Assembly (NCBI GenBank): GCA_025093555.1
Contig: JAIWNF010000013.1
Coordinates: 824,503-888,502, forward strand
Reading direction: 5' to 3'
DNA from: Circinella umbellata
Lineage: Eukaryota; Mucoromycota; Mucoromycetes; Mucorales; Lichtheimiaceae
DNA length: 64,000 bases
The translations under genes and the position numbers were made by a program. The notes beneath the pieces are model-generated. The model saw nothing but the letters and a program-made list of their open reading frames with translations. It was not told the DNA's origin and made no database searches. This document shows, piece by piece, positions 48,549-60,011 of this stretch. Position 1 is the first letter of the stretch. Each line of letters begins with the position of its first letter.

Positions 48549-49820
48549 ATGCCAAACCAATCTGCACTTGGTACTTTTTCTTTAGATTCCATTCCCCCCA
48601 CAATGTCGTTAGACAACTCAAGTACCTCGCTTTCCCATTTCAAAGGAACACGTAAACTTTGTCAGTGGAATGCTTTCCTCCATCTTGTTTTTCAGGACAA
48701 TGAGGTTGGAAAAGGTAAGTAGTCTATTTTAGTTTGTTGATTAAAGTATGATCAAATATTGAATTTACTTTTTGTATAGAATGGAGAAGTTTAGTTGATT
48801 GTGAGGATGACAACGCGCCAACTATGGCTGAACTAAGCGCTGCGTTTCACAAGTTTGACGAGGGGAAAAAATTAGAACTTAATGAAACTATAGAGGACTT
48901 GTCAAGCATCAGAAAAAATCCTTTACCAGCTAACGATTTAAAGAATAGGGAAAGGGTTGCTAAAATGTATAGAAGAGAGATATCTTCTATTTTAACGAGA
49001 GCGAAGAGTCATCTGGGATGGGACATAGGAGTTCTTTTGGCTTCTGACAACAAGTCTGATTGGGACTACACCGGCCGTATAGCTAACTCAGGTGAGTAAG
49101 GGAATGGATCTATAACAGCTGTGTTCTTTTTGGTACTTATACGCATTATAGAGAAGGCATCCAGAGCCCTAAGAGCACTAGGAGGTGAGCAGGCCTTTTT
49201 AGACAAGATGAAAGGTAATTAATAAAACAGTATCATAGTTATTACCTGTGAAATAAATGGCATACTAATAGAAAACGTTAATTTATTAGCTGTTGGGACT
49301 GTCGATGAAGGTATTGATTTATGATACATATTTTGTCAACGAAGTCAAAAATAGCACAAAATAGACTGGATGTTAATTGTGTTTTTCTATTGTATCACTA
49401 GAGTCGAAACAGCCTGCTTTAACCCGATCGACAACGACAGTAAAGCACAAGCTGTCAACAACGATTCGACGAATGTATAGTAAGTGTTTTTCTTTGTATA
49501 ATGTCAATACCATAATATTGATGTTTAGTTTGACAAGATATATCATTTATATGGAATATTTTTCGGGCTGTATTATTTTGGATTTAGATGAAGCAACTGG
49601 ACGCAATCTTAAAACATTTCCATGGTCCAGATTCAAAAGGCATGATTTGATTGAAGATGGATGGAGATATCGCTATGAGGAGGATGGATTTGATATGATT
49701 GGTTTTGATTTTGATCACGACGTTGCTCGAAATCCGAGTGAGATGGGAACAGTAATGAAAAAACGACTGACATCATCTCTTAATCAAAAGAGGATTAAAT
49801 TCGCCAAAATTGAAAAATAA
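48549..49820 (+). CDS. KDZ-element accessory gene, intact, function unknown
   Basis: Six exons (48549-48714, 48780-49091, 49152-49214, 49290-49310, 49402-49479, 49588-49820) join in phase with consensus GT-AG introns to 873 bases, or 290 residues; exon 4 is a 21-base micro-exon. The N-terminus reads GTRKLCQWNAFLHLVFQDNE then EWRSLV and TMAELSAAFHKF, which looks like a compact helical DNA-binding-type region (HMG-box-like at best). The middle has basic helices (REISSILTRAKSHLGWDIG) and the C-terminus is mixed charge ending KRIKFAKIEK. No family is recognised with confidence. It lies between the left inverted repeat and the transposase, on the same strand. Being undamaged next to a broken transposase, it may still act in trans or have been inserted recently. 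Confidence 0.6.
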
Positions 49821-50232
49821 ATAGTAGTAATAATGGGCAACAAACAATTGATGTTGTCAGAGGAGGATTACATGGAATATCAATTAATTATTATGATATA
49901 CATTTGGATCTTTTTACCGGCGTATAGTGATTATAGTGAGGAGACAAATAGAATAATTGTGGAATTTTCATTATACTTCAGGGGGTATTAACTGCTTAAA
50001 TAGAAATTAATTTAATAAATACAAATCTTTTAATTAAAGTTTTAATTAAAGTTATAATCAATGTAATCATACATCTATCTCTTTCAACTTTAATGAAATA
50101 TCAACTTTTATGGTTTATACGTACACATCTAGCCGTATGTCTATATCATTACTATCCTTATATAAATACTGTCTGTTTTCAAAAATATAATGTTCGTAAT
50201 ATTATCATCTCCTTTCTTAACAACATCTCATA
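49821..50232. other. Spacer between the two element genes
   Basis: 412 bp, A/T-rich; should contain the transposase promoter. No gene seen. Confidence 0.4.
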
Positions 50233-53200
50233 ATGTACACGCCAAGTGAAAACAGACGATTAAAGAAAAAGTTCAAACGCTCTCTTCGCAGAGGTGAACG
50301 CTACATTGAAGAAGTTTTCGGATCATATGTCACGAGTAAAGGTCAGATAATTCCACAATCACGCTATGTTTCAGCTAGATCACTTGAAGATGAGAGTTCC
50401 CGTTTGGATCGTACTGCTGGTATATAATAGTTAAAAACTCTTTGATTAATTATGTTTTTGTGTTCAATATATTAACATTTGTTTGCTATATAAATTAAAG
50501 TGAATACCTCAAACCAGAGTCAGAGTAGTAGCTATAGTCAAGAGTATGCTGATGACGATGTCGGTACTGATAGTAATGCAATGGAAGATAATGTCAATAA
50601 TCATTTTGGCAGATATTCTTTGAATAGTACTGCAGTTAAAAACTCCAAAGAAGAACATCAAGAAAGGCTAAAGAAGCTCGATGAATCCTAGAGAAGTATT
50701 CTTGATGAAATAGTCAAAGAATATGTGACTAACATTGGCTACCAAGGAAAGCCAAGCTATAGCGAAACAACTTTATTCGGTGATAGTTGCAATTGTCCAA
50801 CAACTCGAACTAAAGAAGTGTTATGTATATACTTAACAGGTAAGTCTATTGTTTTTATTGGCTATTATATAAAAAAATATCTTCATAAGTTTCTTATTAC
50901 CTGCTATTGGACAATGCATATAGGAATACATAATACAAAAGTCAATTTTTGTGATTGTCGAAAGGATGCATTAACACTTGTCCGTCATAATCTCTTTCCT
51001 GCTTCACCAAAACTCCCAGTAACAGCTTTTCATTTTACTTTTCTCGAATTTTTCGCGCTTTTACAAGCTGAGGGTTATTTGGCAGTTCAAGCTTTTGCAG
51101 CTGCATCTGCTACTGCACACAAATATCAGGTAGATACATTTCAAATAGCATTTAACAGCTAAATAGAATGTCAAAAGAGTTGCTGCAGTTTTATAATAAC
51201 ATTACACATTTATGCTATATATTATCCTTTCACACATACACTTTTTATTGATTTATGTGTATACGTACATATAAAAAATTTTATATCTGTCAGAATGTCG
51301 ATCGCATTCGCAAATCACTTGGGAATGCTTACTATCCATACCTAGAAATGCAAAGAAGAATTACAAGTGAATTGGCTACGGAGTTGGCAGATCCAACTTT
51401 AATAAAAGAAGATGGATGTCCTGCTTGTCCAAAGGTATGTTGATATTCAGAATTGATAGCAGCTTATAATATATCTGGTATCTGTATTATATGTAATGTT
51501 GTTATTTATTTATTTTAATTATCTGGACATATATACTGCTTAATAGGACAAAATGTTTGTTGCCTTAGATGTAATATGCAACTTCGACGGCGTAAAGCGA
51601 ACGAAAAAGATACAGTTAAAGCAGAACCTAGCCTCTTTTTCGAACCTGAAAAGCTTTTGAATAAGTATGACAATGACAGCTTTAAACCAAATGATAATGA
51701 CACTACCGAGTGTTTGAGTGATTTTAAAGCTGCTAGTCAAGCTATTACTTCAAAAAAGCTCGACAAATTCCATGAAACAGGACTATTTGGTTCTGTTTGT
51801 GGGCGCCATGATGTATTACTTTATTTTGTAACATCTATATGTCCGGAGAAAAGTAAACTACTTTACTTTTATATTACACATTATTTTTAGTCATGAACTG
51901 TTATTTATTAACACTTTTTTTATAATATACGTATGTATTTCCTCTTTTGCCGTGACTACGTATGAATGGTCTATCTATTTTTTTCATTATAGATTCATGT
52001 ATCCTCTCTCCGTTCTTGATGTTATTCTGCAAAAACATGGTAGCAATATAACAATATTTTATGATATTGCATGTCGTTTTTCAAATGCGATTAAAGTAAG
52101 TATGCTACTTATAATATATTGAATATGGTATACAACTATGATACTTACATTATGTTTTTGTTAATTATATTACTCTCTTATTAATACGTAGAAAGCATTT
52201 GAAGATCGTTATAATTTAGACAATGTAAACATGGCAGTTCTCTTTTTCATTCATTTTCACATAGTATTACCTGTCAAAGCTCGTATCATCCTCGTTTTAT
52301 AGAAGGCTGTAATATAGGGCTGTCAGATGGTGAGGGGTGTGAACGGGCATGGTCCTACTTCGGCAATTTCGTGAAAATTACGCGTCAAATGTGTGCTGAC
52401 AGGCGAATGGCTATTTTGGTGCATGCAATGCTTCATTATCAAAAAAAGAGAATACTAGGTTTAGGTACATTTGCTATTTAAATAACTCTTTTTTACTGAC
52501 ATAATGATAATATCTCACTGTTTATCTATTGTTTGAATAATTAATATAGCAAAAAACATTCAAAGTCGTAAAGAACGTGCTATTGATTTAAAGAAAAAAG
52601 CGTGCGATTATCTTATAAAAAAGAGTTCAGAATACGTGTATATACAAGAGCTTAGTACAGAGAGCAGTACTGTACATCCTGCTTGGTGGTGGATTGATGG
52701 TGATGTTCCAGAAGATAATTTTCTTCATAAATGGAAAGAATTCAAAAACAGTATAACAAAAAGAAGGATAATTTTGTTAGTAACGAGGATGAATATGGTA
52801 ATTATACGTATTCTCGGTTTTTGTTGAACAATGTATTAATTATTTGATTGGTTATTTTAATAGACTTTCTCCATTTTCATTCTATGAATCCTTCAGCAAA
52901 AATGAATTATTATAAAGAGTTAAAAGTCATGTACAACTTATTGTATGTGTATTGATATATGAAGAAAAGATATTTATGTTGTGTAGTACATGGTAGTTTA
53001 ATGATAGTAGTAATTGCAGTTCACGCATATACTAATTAAGAAAACTATATTGTTTATGTTTGTATAGAGCAAGGGAAGAAGAAATAAACAGTAAACTAGA
53101 GAGTTCAGAGGCTGATAGTAATGCGGGTCTTACTGCTGGTGAAAAAGGTATTAAGATACCAGCAAATGTATCAATGAAATACTAGTACTATATTAATCAA

Positions 53201-53809
53201 ATGTAATTAATATTTATATGATAATATACACAATATATAGAGCAATTGGTATTGGAACGAGCAGATCTAATCAGAAAGCGGACAATTGCAGTAGAAATTG
53301 TAGAACGACGAGAGCGTGCTTATCATATTGACCCTCAGTATCGCTGGATTCCAAACTCTGTTGAGTTTAGTATAATGGAAAATAAATGTGCAGCCACACA
53401 ACAAGAAGACGCTTTTTCTGGCTTAAAAGTACTCGTAATCTCACGGGCTATGATGAACGAACAGTTACGTGGGCGTGCAGGAAAACTAGGTGTGTTATTA
53501 TTAGGCATAGAGTAGCATATGTTTGATTATGTTGACAATTGCGCGTTAATACTAATATAACTGTAAAGGGGAGCATGTGAGTACCAAAGTAAAAAAGTCT
53601 ATTGTTAAGATAGGTAAAGATGCAAAAAAGTATCTTGAATCATATAACGAAGCTTCCCGGGTATTACGTGAATCTGAAATAACCTGGGAGGAAATTTGCA
53701 ATCCTGCTGCTCCGTTTTGGGAAAGGACCATTATGCAGAAAGAGTTTGATATTCTTCGTGAAATTATGAACAAACGACGTGCAGAAGAAGAATTACAATT
53801 GGCGGAGTA
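50233..53809 (+). pseudogene. KDZ (Kyakuja-Dileera-Zisupton) transposase, disabled
   Basis: Exons from 50233 (MYTPSENRRLKKKFKRSLRR) carry the family landmarks in order: the CxC zinc segment (GDSCNCPTTRTKEVLC ... VNFCDCRKDALTLVRHNLFP), GCPACPK (51,415-51,434), LD(G)N..LRRR, KFHETGLF..CGRH, YPLSVLDVIL, FYDIACRFSNAIK (52,058-52,095), FHSFSH...C and GLSDGEGCERAWSYFGNFVK (52,317-52,378), then a basic coiled coil. Lesions: an in-frame TAG at 50689-50691; a one-base loss at 51570/51571 inside the conserved LDGN block; and a frame change between about 52,230 and 52,246 just before the FHSFSH block. The junction before YPLSVL is also out of phase. The C-terminal exons (53,246-53,809) are open. Confidence 0.8.
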
Positions 53810-53869
53810 AAAATAACTTTCTTTTTCTTATTTATTTTGAAGATAACGCTTGTTATTAACGTTATTACC

Positions 53870-54236
53870 ATTAGGACGAGTTGGTAAGGTTGAATAATTA
53901 CGCCACCAGTCGATGTCGAGCATTAGAATTAGCTATCATACAAGAGAGCCGCGGTAATGGTTGGCGTCAGTTCTTGTTTGATTATCTTGATGAAGCGGAA
54001 CTCTTGTGGTCTTCGGTAATGAAGGTTGGATCAGAGTGCGGTCAGCCGATATAGTAGCTCTTGAGTCACCAGATGTCACTATATCATCTGCAGAAAATGA
54101 CACAAATATTACATTTGAAGATGAATATGACGAAGAAGAACATTTCGTAATGGGGTATGAAGAATGGGAGAATAATTTGATAGAGTCTGATAGTGATGAA
54201 GAGGATGTAAATGATGATAATAGTAGCATTAATTAG
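53870..54236 (+). pseudogene. Further C-terminal piece of the KDZ transposase (uncertain)
   Basis: Two overlapping frames look coding: 53,873-54,052 (ALELAIIQESRGNGWRQFLF) and 54,006-54,236, an acidic tail (EDEYDEEEHF ... EEDVNDDNSSIN). They can be joined only by a frame change near 54,000-54,030, and the intron linking them to the exon ending at 53,809 does not keep phase. Acidic tails like this are common at transposase C-termini. Probably a damaged last exon. Confidence 0.35.
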
Positions 54237-55946
54237 ATGCTTATTATAATCGTCGCTTTATATTTTGTTTTTCCGAATCCGCCTTTAATTCTTCTTCCTA
54301 AAATATAGTAACTTATTATTATTTTATTACTATACACATCAGGTCAACTACTGTTTTCTTTAATTATGGTCTATTACTTTTTATTATCCATGCATTTTTA
54401 TCTTCTTTTTTTTCTTATTCTCACATAATTACACCTTTCTTTTAATGTATCATTTTAACTTGACTTTATATAAAAGCACAACAATATGTATGTTCTCTGT
54501 ATTGTTTTTAGGACCAATTCACTCGCCTTCTGTATCTTTTACTACAATATATGGCTCTCCTCTTACATCGAATATATGTTTCCATTTTTAATTTATGTAG
54601 TTATCATCCTTTCTCATTGTTATTATTTCTATTATGTTAAAACATCGTTTATTCTCTTATTTATATCTTTCTTGTTCAAACAACGATATTTTTTCTTATA
54701 ATATATTACTATCAAACTACTTATACAACAATAATTCATTTGCAAATTTAAATATATCACGTTTTACTCTTCGAACTTTTGTTACAGCAATGATGGTACA
54801 GCTGGGGGTTTTTTAAGCTTGTCATTTATATTTAAACTACACCATTACTTTACTTATTATACTATCTTCAAGATGAAAAGTTTATTTTGTTTCATTTTTT
54901 GGTTACTGTACATAGTTACTTCATATAGCTTTTTTATTATTTCTTTGGAGTGAAATCAGATCAGATGAGTGTTTCGCAAGAATGACTTTTAAAAGATACC
55001 AAATATACCAGTTGTTTTATAATCTGTTGAGCTAATGTGTGTATGTTTTTACTGGGATAAATGTAAACTCTAGAGTATGTTGTATCATTATTTATTGTAT
55101 TCTGATACTTATCATTAAACACCTCACTTTTTCTATTATTTGTATAAGCTAACTACAGCGTACATCTCTCGAATATATGATGCTATTTTTATTTCTTGCT
55201 AGTAAGCACCATCGTATGGATTCACTTACAGTGAAAATAAACTTTAACAATATAGGTGTCAGTATTACGTATCGATGATTTGTATGCATTGATGTCTATT
55301 GAGACATGGATTGAGTTCATGGTACGTAGTGTTGAAATAACGCCCATTTTTATACAAACCATATAGGTAATAAAGCTTGAACTTCTGCATTGCTATTATA
55401 CTACTATACTTAAAATCATGTAAAACAAATAGTTACATAGGTTAATAATAATAATAAGCTCATTTCCACTAACGTAAAAGGAGAGAAATAAGAGACACAT
55501 TTTCACATATATTTAACTACTATATATTCAATATCTCACAAGTTTACAAGTCGCTACGTATAAGTAAATCTTGATTATTTGCATTCTATATTTGAGAACT
55601 CAATAATACATACGTAGTACTATGTTTGGTTGAGAGTAATTGATAGTTCTATTTATACTAATAAGTATTTAAATCTAAACATGAATCAATGAACCACATG
55701 TTTCATACAAAATAACTAAAATCAAAACTTTGTTGTAAGTGTTGATTAATATCATGTATATCATATATAAATTTAAACACATCTTTTTGATAACACATTC
55801 ATTGAACTTCACTATTAACCAAAATGTGCGAGATTATAATATAGTATTATCTAGAAGCAGCATGACACGATTAAATTGATTGGATCTATAAGGGAGTGCC
55901 ACGTGTACATGCATATCGAGAGGTTATGCAAAACGGAACTGGTAAG
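54237..55946. other. Non-coding 3' part of the KDZ element
   Basis: About 1.7 kb between the last transposase exon and the right inverted repeat. A/T-rich with several TACGTA sites (55,266-55,620). No gene or sub-repeat was recognised; a second insertion inside it is possible. Confidence 0.4.
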
Positions 55947-56103
55947 CTCCCAGCGCTGCAGCGTGACGCTGCGAGGGATTCAAAGCCAACGCTGGGACAA
56001 TTATAAAGGGGATTAGTTAAACAAAATAGGAAAATTTTTCGGGGGCCAAAGGTCGTTACTTCTATTACTAAAAATGGAGAAGTACCGAAAAATTATGGCA
56101 CCC
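55947..56103 (-). repeat. Right terminal inverted repeat of the KDZ element
   Basis: The reverse complement of the left end. Block 55948-55998 contains the same nested palindromes (CAGCGTGACGCTG inside CCCAGCG...CGCTGGG). The outer end reads TATGGCACCC up to 56103. Confidence 0.85.
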
Positions 56104-56111
56104 AAAAAAAA
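56104..56111. repeat. Candidate right target-site duplication (8 A)
   Basis: Eight A residues immediately after the right inverted end, followed by GTTATA; partner of 48293-48300. Confidence 0.4.
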
Positions 56112-56181
56112 GTTATAAAAGACGCTCATTTTTTCCCTCTTTTTCCCTCTTTTTTTTTTCTTTTCCTTGCTTCGGCCCGGC

Positions 56182-56410
56182 TTCATGCCCAGGCAATTAG
56201 TTGCAATCAGCTTTTTACCTTTAAAAGTTCAGGGTGAACTACACTCATGAAGTGCTCTCTGGTTAAGGAATGGGTCAGATTGAGTAAAATAGCTTCGGTT
56301 ATTTTATTTTGATTTGGTCACCTCCTTAATTTGGAAAGTATGTTGAGTGTACGATCCTATGGACATTTTAATGTAAAATACTGTTAGCAATCTAATTGCC
56401 TGGGCTGAAG
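56182..56410. mobile_element. MITE-like inverted-repeat element, about 230 bp
   Basis: The left arm CTTCATGCCCAGGCAATTAG (from 56182) continues TTGC. The right arm (about 56,386-56,410) reads, on the opposite strand, CTTCAGCCCAGGCAATTAG then ATTGC. Fourteen bases, GCCCAGGCAATTAG, pair perfectly (56187-56200 with 56392-56405). No open frame lies inside and it is richer in GC than the flanks. No clear target duplication was found. It sits only about 80 bp outside the right KDZ end. Confidence 0.5.
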
Positions 56411-57479
56411 TGCGTTAGGATGATCGGAGTATCAGCTAGTTACTTAGTTAACACAATATAATAAATAAATGAATAATAATTTTTTTTTGCGTATGACGAT
56501 GAGTTGAATTCTTTTTTAATTTTAATTTTTTGCTGGTATAATAATGCGCATGACATTATAAAAACACGCGTTTAAATTTTTTTTTGACCACGCACATTCC
56601 CTCCATTTTCTTTTCTTTTCACGACATGCCATTTGTTTGGACTAAATATAAAAATATTACAGATCTCCATTATGTGAATTCGTGGTAGAATTTAAATATT
56701 TCCAGTTTTTTTTTTATTAAAACTTCTGAATGTTTCAACAAATCTCAGGCAAAAAAAAAATAATACTTGCCGTTGGTGAGTGTTAGTAAAATGGGTGAAT
56801 CATTTTTTTTTTATTGTTTTCAATATATTTTTTTTGAAGGTCTTATAATCCACAAATAATCTTACATTTTATTATATGGTCAATGACGATATTATAATTC
56901 ATAGAGTAATAATAGTATGTAACTTACCATTCTAATATTTAACGAAAATAGTTTACTCTTTTATTTTTTACGTATATTTTGCTGACCGAGTAATTATATA
57001 CAGATACCTATTATAATATTTTATAGTTATTAAAGAATCCATGAACATATCTAATATCCAATCTTGGTTTCACATAGCAATAATGATTAAAAAGGAGATT
57101 CTTTACATGATCATTCTTCATAATTAACATATTAATTCAAATATGGCAATAAATTACTTTAAAAAGGCAATTTGTTTAAAGATGGACAATTTTCATTTCG
57201 TTTGAAACATGAATATGATTCTATTGAGATACGTATAATATAATAGACAATACATGATACTGATGATGATGGGAATATGATAGTAATGATAATAGTATAA
57301 TAGTTAATAAAAATACAAGTAATGATAGTGATATGCTTTTTATCATGAGAAAAATGGTATATAACAATAAGAATGAAATAATGACTAAAAAGGAATATTA
57401 CTTTTTTTTTTCTTGGGGTAGAGCTATAAAAAAAAAAGGGAGGGAGTATAATAAGAGTATATAAGTTTGGCTATTATTA
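56411..57479. other. Gene-poor stretch
   Basis: About 1.07 kb, A/T-rich with poly-T tracts and GATAATGATAATAG-type repeats near 57,260-57,330. No gene is seen. Confidence 0.4.
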
Positions 57480-57938
57480 TTAAGCACCTGTATTAGTTGG
57501 ATCGATGCCTTGAGTATAAGTTGCTCGACCACCCATTGGATCAATAAATTGACGAACATTACTATTTCTCACCGGATCTTTGAGAAATTTAGAAGACGCG
57601 ATAGGTCTATTTTATTTTGTTCACGCTTAGTTACTTTCTTTGATGAAGAGTTAATCTCACTCTTAATTTTCTTGTTGGATCGTGTGAATGGAAACATTAT
57701 TATTTTTTGAATGGGTTGAAAAAGTATAGCTTTCGTTGTTTTGAGACAAAAGATGAATATAAAGACTGTACGTAAACACGTGAAGAAATGAATATTTTGT
57801 CGTGGAAGTTGCTTGTTTATATAATTTTTTTGAACAACTTCTTTCAAGTTTTTGATCTAGTTTACACAATAACAGAAGTTTTTTAAATTGGTCACTTTTT
57901 TCTTTGTACCCAGCACATTCTTCTATGATATTTTCCAT
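57480..57938 (-). CDS. Small two-exon gene, 97 residues, unknown
   Basis: Exon 1 (57938-57772) and exon 2 (57606-57480) join in phase 2 through a 165-bp intron (donor GTACAG, acceptor ATAG) to 294 bases. The protein starts MENIIEECAGYKEKSDQFKK, with CKLDQKLERSC (C-X9-C) and a third Cys at position 8, and ends in a low-charge segment RQFIDPMGGRATYTQG. A single C-X9-C and the helical, charged N-half recall small mitochondrial intermembrane-space proteins of the CMC type, but the second C-X9-C is absent, so this is only a hint. The C-terminal block has the look of a conserved sequence. The donor is not the consensus. Confidence 0.42.
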
Positions 57939-60011
57939 ATAAGATAAAAAAAAGACACGTGAGTGTAAATTATATTCCACTATCAAAAGAGCTTTTTCTA
58001 ACTCTTGTTACAATTTCCTTTCTTAAAAAAAAGAATATATCAGTTCATTAAACCTCGATCTTTATAATTTTTACCACAGGTTAAAGTTGTCGCTCACATT
58101 ATCCATCTACAAAGATGATATAATTACGACTGTCTCATCCACCAATTTATCCATAATGTCCATTATCCGCAAAAATACACCCCATCAAAAGTGCCATGAG
58201 GACTTTTTTTTTATTATTATTCAAACTAGCAAGTGAAAATGAGTAGTAGTGGGTTTAACAGTTGCTATTCATAAATGTGATTGTATCAGTATGTGTAACA
58301 GTCCGTATACTGAACAATAAGATGACGATATATTTGCATAAAAATAAAAAGATGTAGCTCCATTGTTCTTTAAAAATTATTATCTTGTAAAATATAACTT
58401 TATGAACCCGTCCCCATGTTATTCACAAGTTCTTTTCGGCTCAATACGTACCCCATCCTATTCAGCACGAGAATTTTGAACGATTTGGTATTCTTACGTT
58501 CAGATATGTTAGTCTGAAAAGATTTGATAAAGTCCTTTCTTCATCCTTGTAAGAAGAGTCACGTATGCATTTTCCCAAATGCTGTCTTCTTGGTCGATTA
58601 TATATTTGTTGAAGTAAGTTACGACTTTTTCCATGGATAAAAGAAATAGCTATAGATATAAAGATATAGATATAAAGATGTGAGTAAATCGACTAATACG
58701 TACTATTTGAATTTGTGCTTCCTTATATACTCAATTCTAACATGTATGCAGCATGAAATGCTCTGTTTAATCATATTTGTAATTATCCATAATTGTGATG
58801 TGATTATACTTATACCACTGCAAAAAAAAAAAAAAAAAAAAACCAATACATGCAAAATAACAGCAATGTATACAAAAGAAGCGAAGTTATGGTAATGATT
58901 TATTATTCAAAAAATATTTTAAATGTTACGTATTCAATTAATTTCTTGGTTCAATTTTGCTAATATTACTCATTTCTAGATGGCTACGTAGATATGATTT
59001 AGAGCTAGGCTATTTAAGTTGGGCTGCACCATAAGAAAATAATCTTATATTACTTCAGGTTTGTGATAAAAAAAACTTCGACTACGAGAAAAAATAAAAA
59101 AAGAGAAAAAACGTTTTGTTTCAGCTTTTTGACTATCCCTTTTTTTTCTTTTATAAGATCATCCTGTATCGCTTCACTTGACCACGTGAGCCCCTAGACT
59201 TCGGTCCGGTTCGTTTGGAGGTAGAAGTCGCAAGGGGTTCTTCTCTCTCTCTCTTGGAATCCCAAAAGACGCTTCCCATATGGTGTAGCAGGTATGTTCA
59301 AAGCTATATATTAAGAACTTATTTTTTTTACTCACTCTTAAACCCTTTTTTTTGTGTCGTAGCAAAAGTTATTTTTGCTAATAAAGTTTTCTTTTTTTTT
59401 TATATAAATACAGAGGGTCCCCGTTAATTTCATATCCGTTCACAAAGAATGAAGGAAAGGTAAAACTAACAGAAGAAAATTTTCACATCCCCCTTAATTT
59501 CACTTTCACAGCACTTAGCGGCATTGAATCCTTAACGGGTCTTATGTAATCCAAAAAAAAAAAATTATGTGATAAATATAAGGATTGTAATTAATTAGTA
59601 TACAGGATGGCTTACTTTTTTATTACCCCATTTGCATGTTTTTTATGAAAAGTTTATTCAATGTTTATTCTCTTCTTGTTTTCTCGTTTCAAGTCTTTGC
59701 ATATAGTACTAATATCAGTGCCTTAAACAGCTTGAATTCATTTTTAGCTTATCATGCTAGCGATCGGTTTGTCATGGTTCGTGGGCTAAGTTTTTTTTCT
59801 CTCAGTCAGAATACTATACCGTTCAGCTGTCAAGCCAACGTTAGATTCGGTTACTGTTATTTTGTTTTGGTATACGTATACCCTGAGCTGTACACGTTTT
59901 TAAATAAATTTGTTCATTTTAAGACATTGGGAAAAGCTACATAAAGTAGAAATATTTAAAAAAAAAACAATTATGACCATGTCCCATCAATCGAAAGTAG
60001 CGGATTTTTTT
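57939..60011. other. Gene-poor stretch with a GC-richer patch
   Basis: No gene is assigned. A GC-richer patch at about 59,160-59,300 stands out. A plus-strand frame at 59636-59944 starts with a signal-peptide-like run (MKSLFNVYSLLVFSFQVFAY) and continues for 102 codons without a known motif; I do not call it a gene. Direct copies of a CCCC(G)TTAATTTCA motif lie near 59,419 and 59,490. Confidence 0.35.

Larger units (their letters stand above)
48301..56103 (+). mobile_element. KDZ-superfamily DNA transposon (7.8 kb), two genes
   Basis: The element is bounded by related inverted ends (GGGGTGCACTAAAATCTTGG at 48301; the right end read inward from 56103 begins GGGTGCCATAATTTTTCGG). Its subterminal 51-bp blocks match at 49 of 51 positions in inverted orientation. 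Eight A residues flank each end (48293-48300 and 56104-56111), matching the 8-bp target duplication I recall for Zisupton-type elements, though an A tract is weak proof. Inside are an accessory gene (48549-49820) and a KDZ transposase gene (50233-53809 or further), both on the plus strand, followed by about 1.7 kb without genes. The transposase is disabled by at least three lesions, so the copy is not autonomous. Confidence 0.8.

Noticed and set aside
59275..59300. tRNA-like A-box sequence (TGGTGTAGCAGG)
   Set aside because: No B box, anticodon arm or acceptor stem could be paired with it.
59413..59545. Possible short inverted-repeat element (CCCCGTTAA ... TTAACGGG)
   Set aside because: Only about 8 bases pair well; a chance match is likely.
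59636..59944. 102-codon plus-strand frame with a signal-like start
   Set aside because: The part after the hydrophobic start has no recognisable features, codons are rich in Phe and Tyr, and no supporting neighbour exists; kept only as a note.
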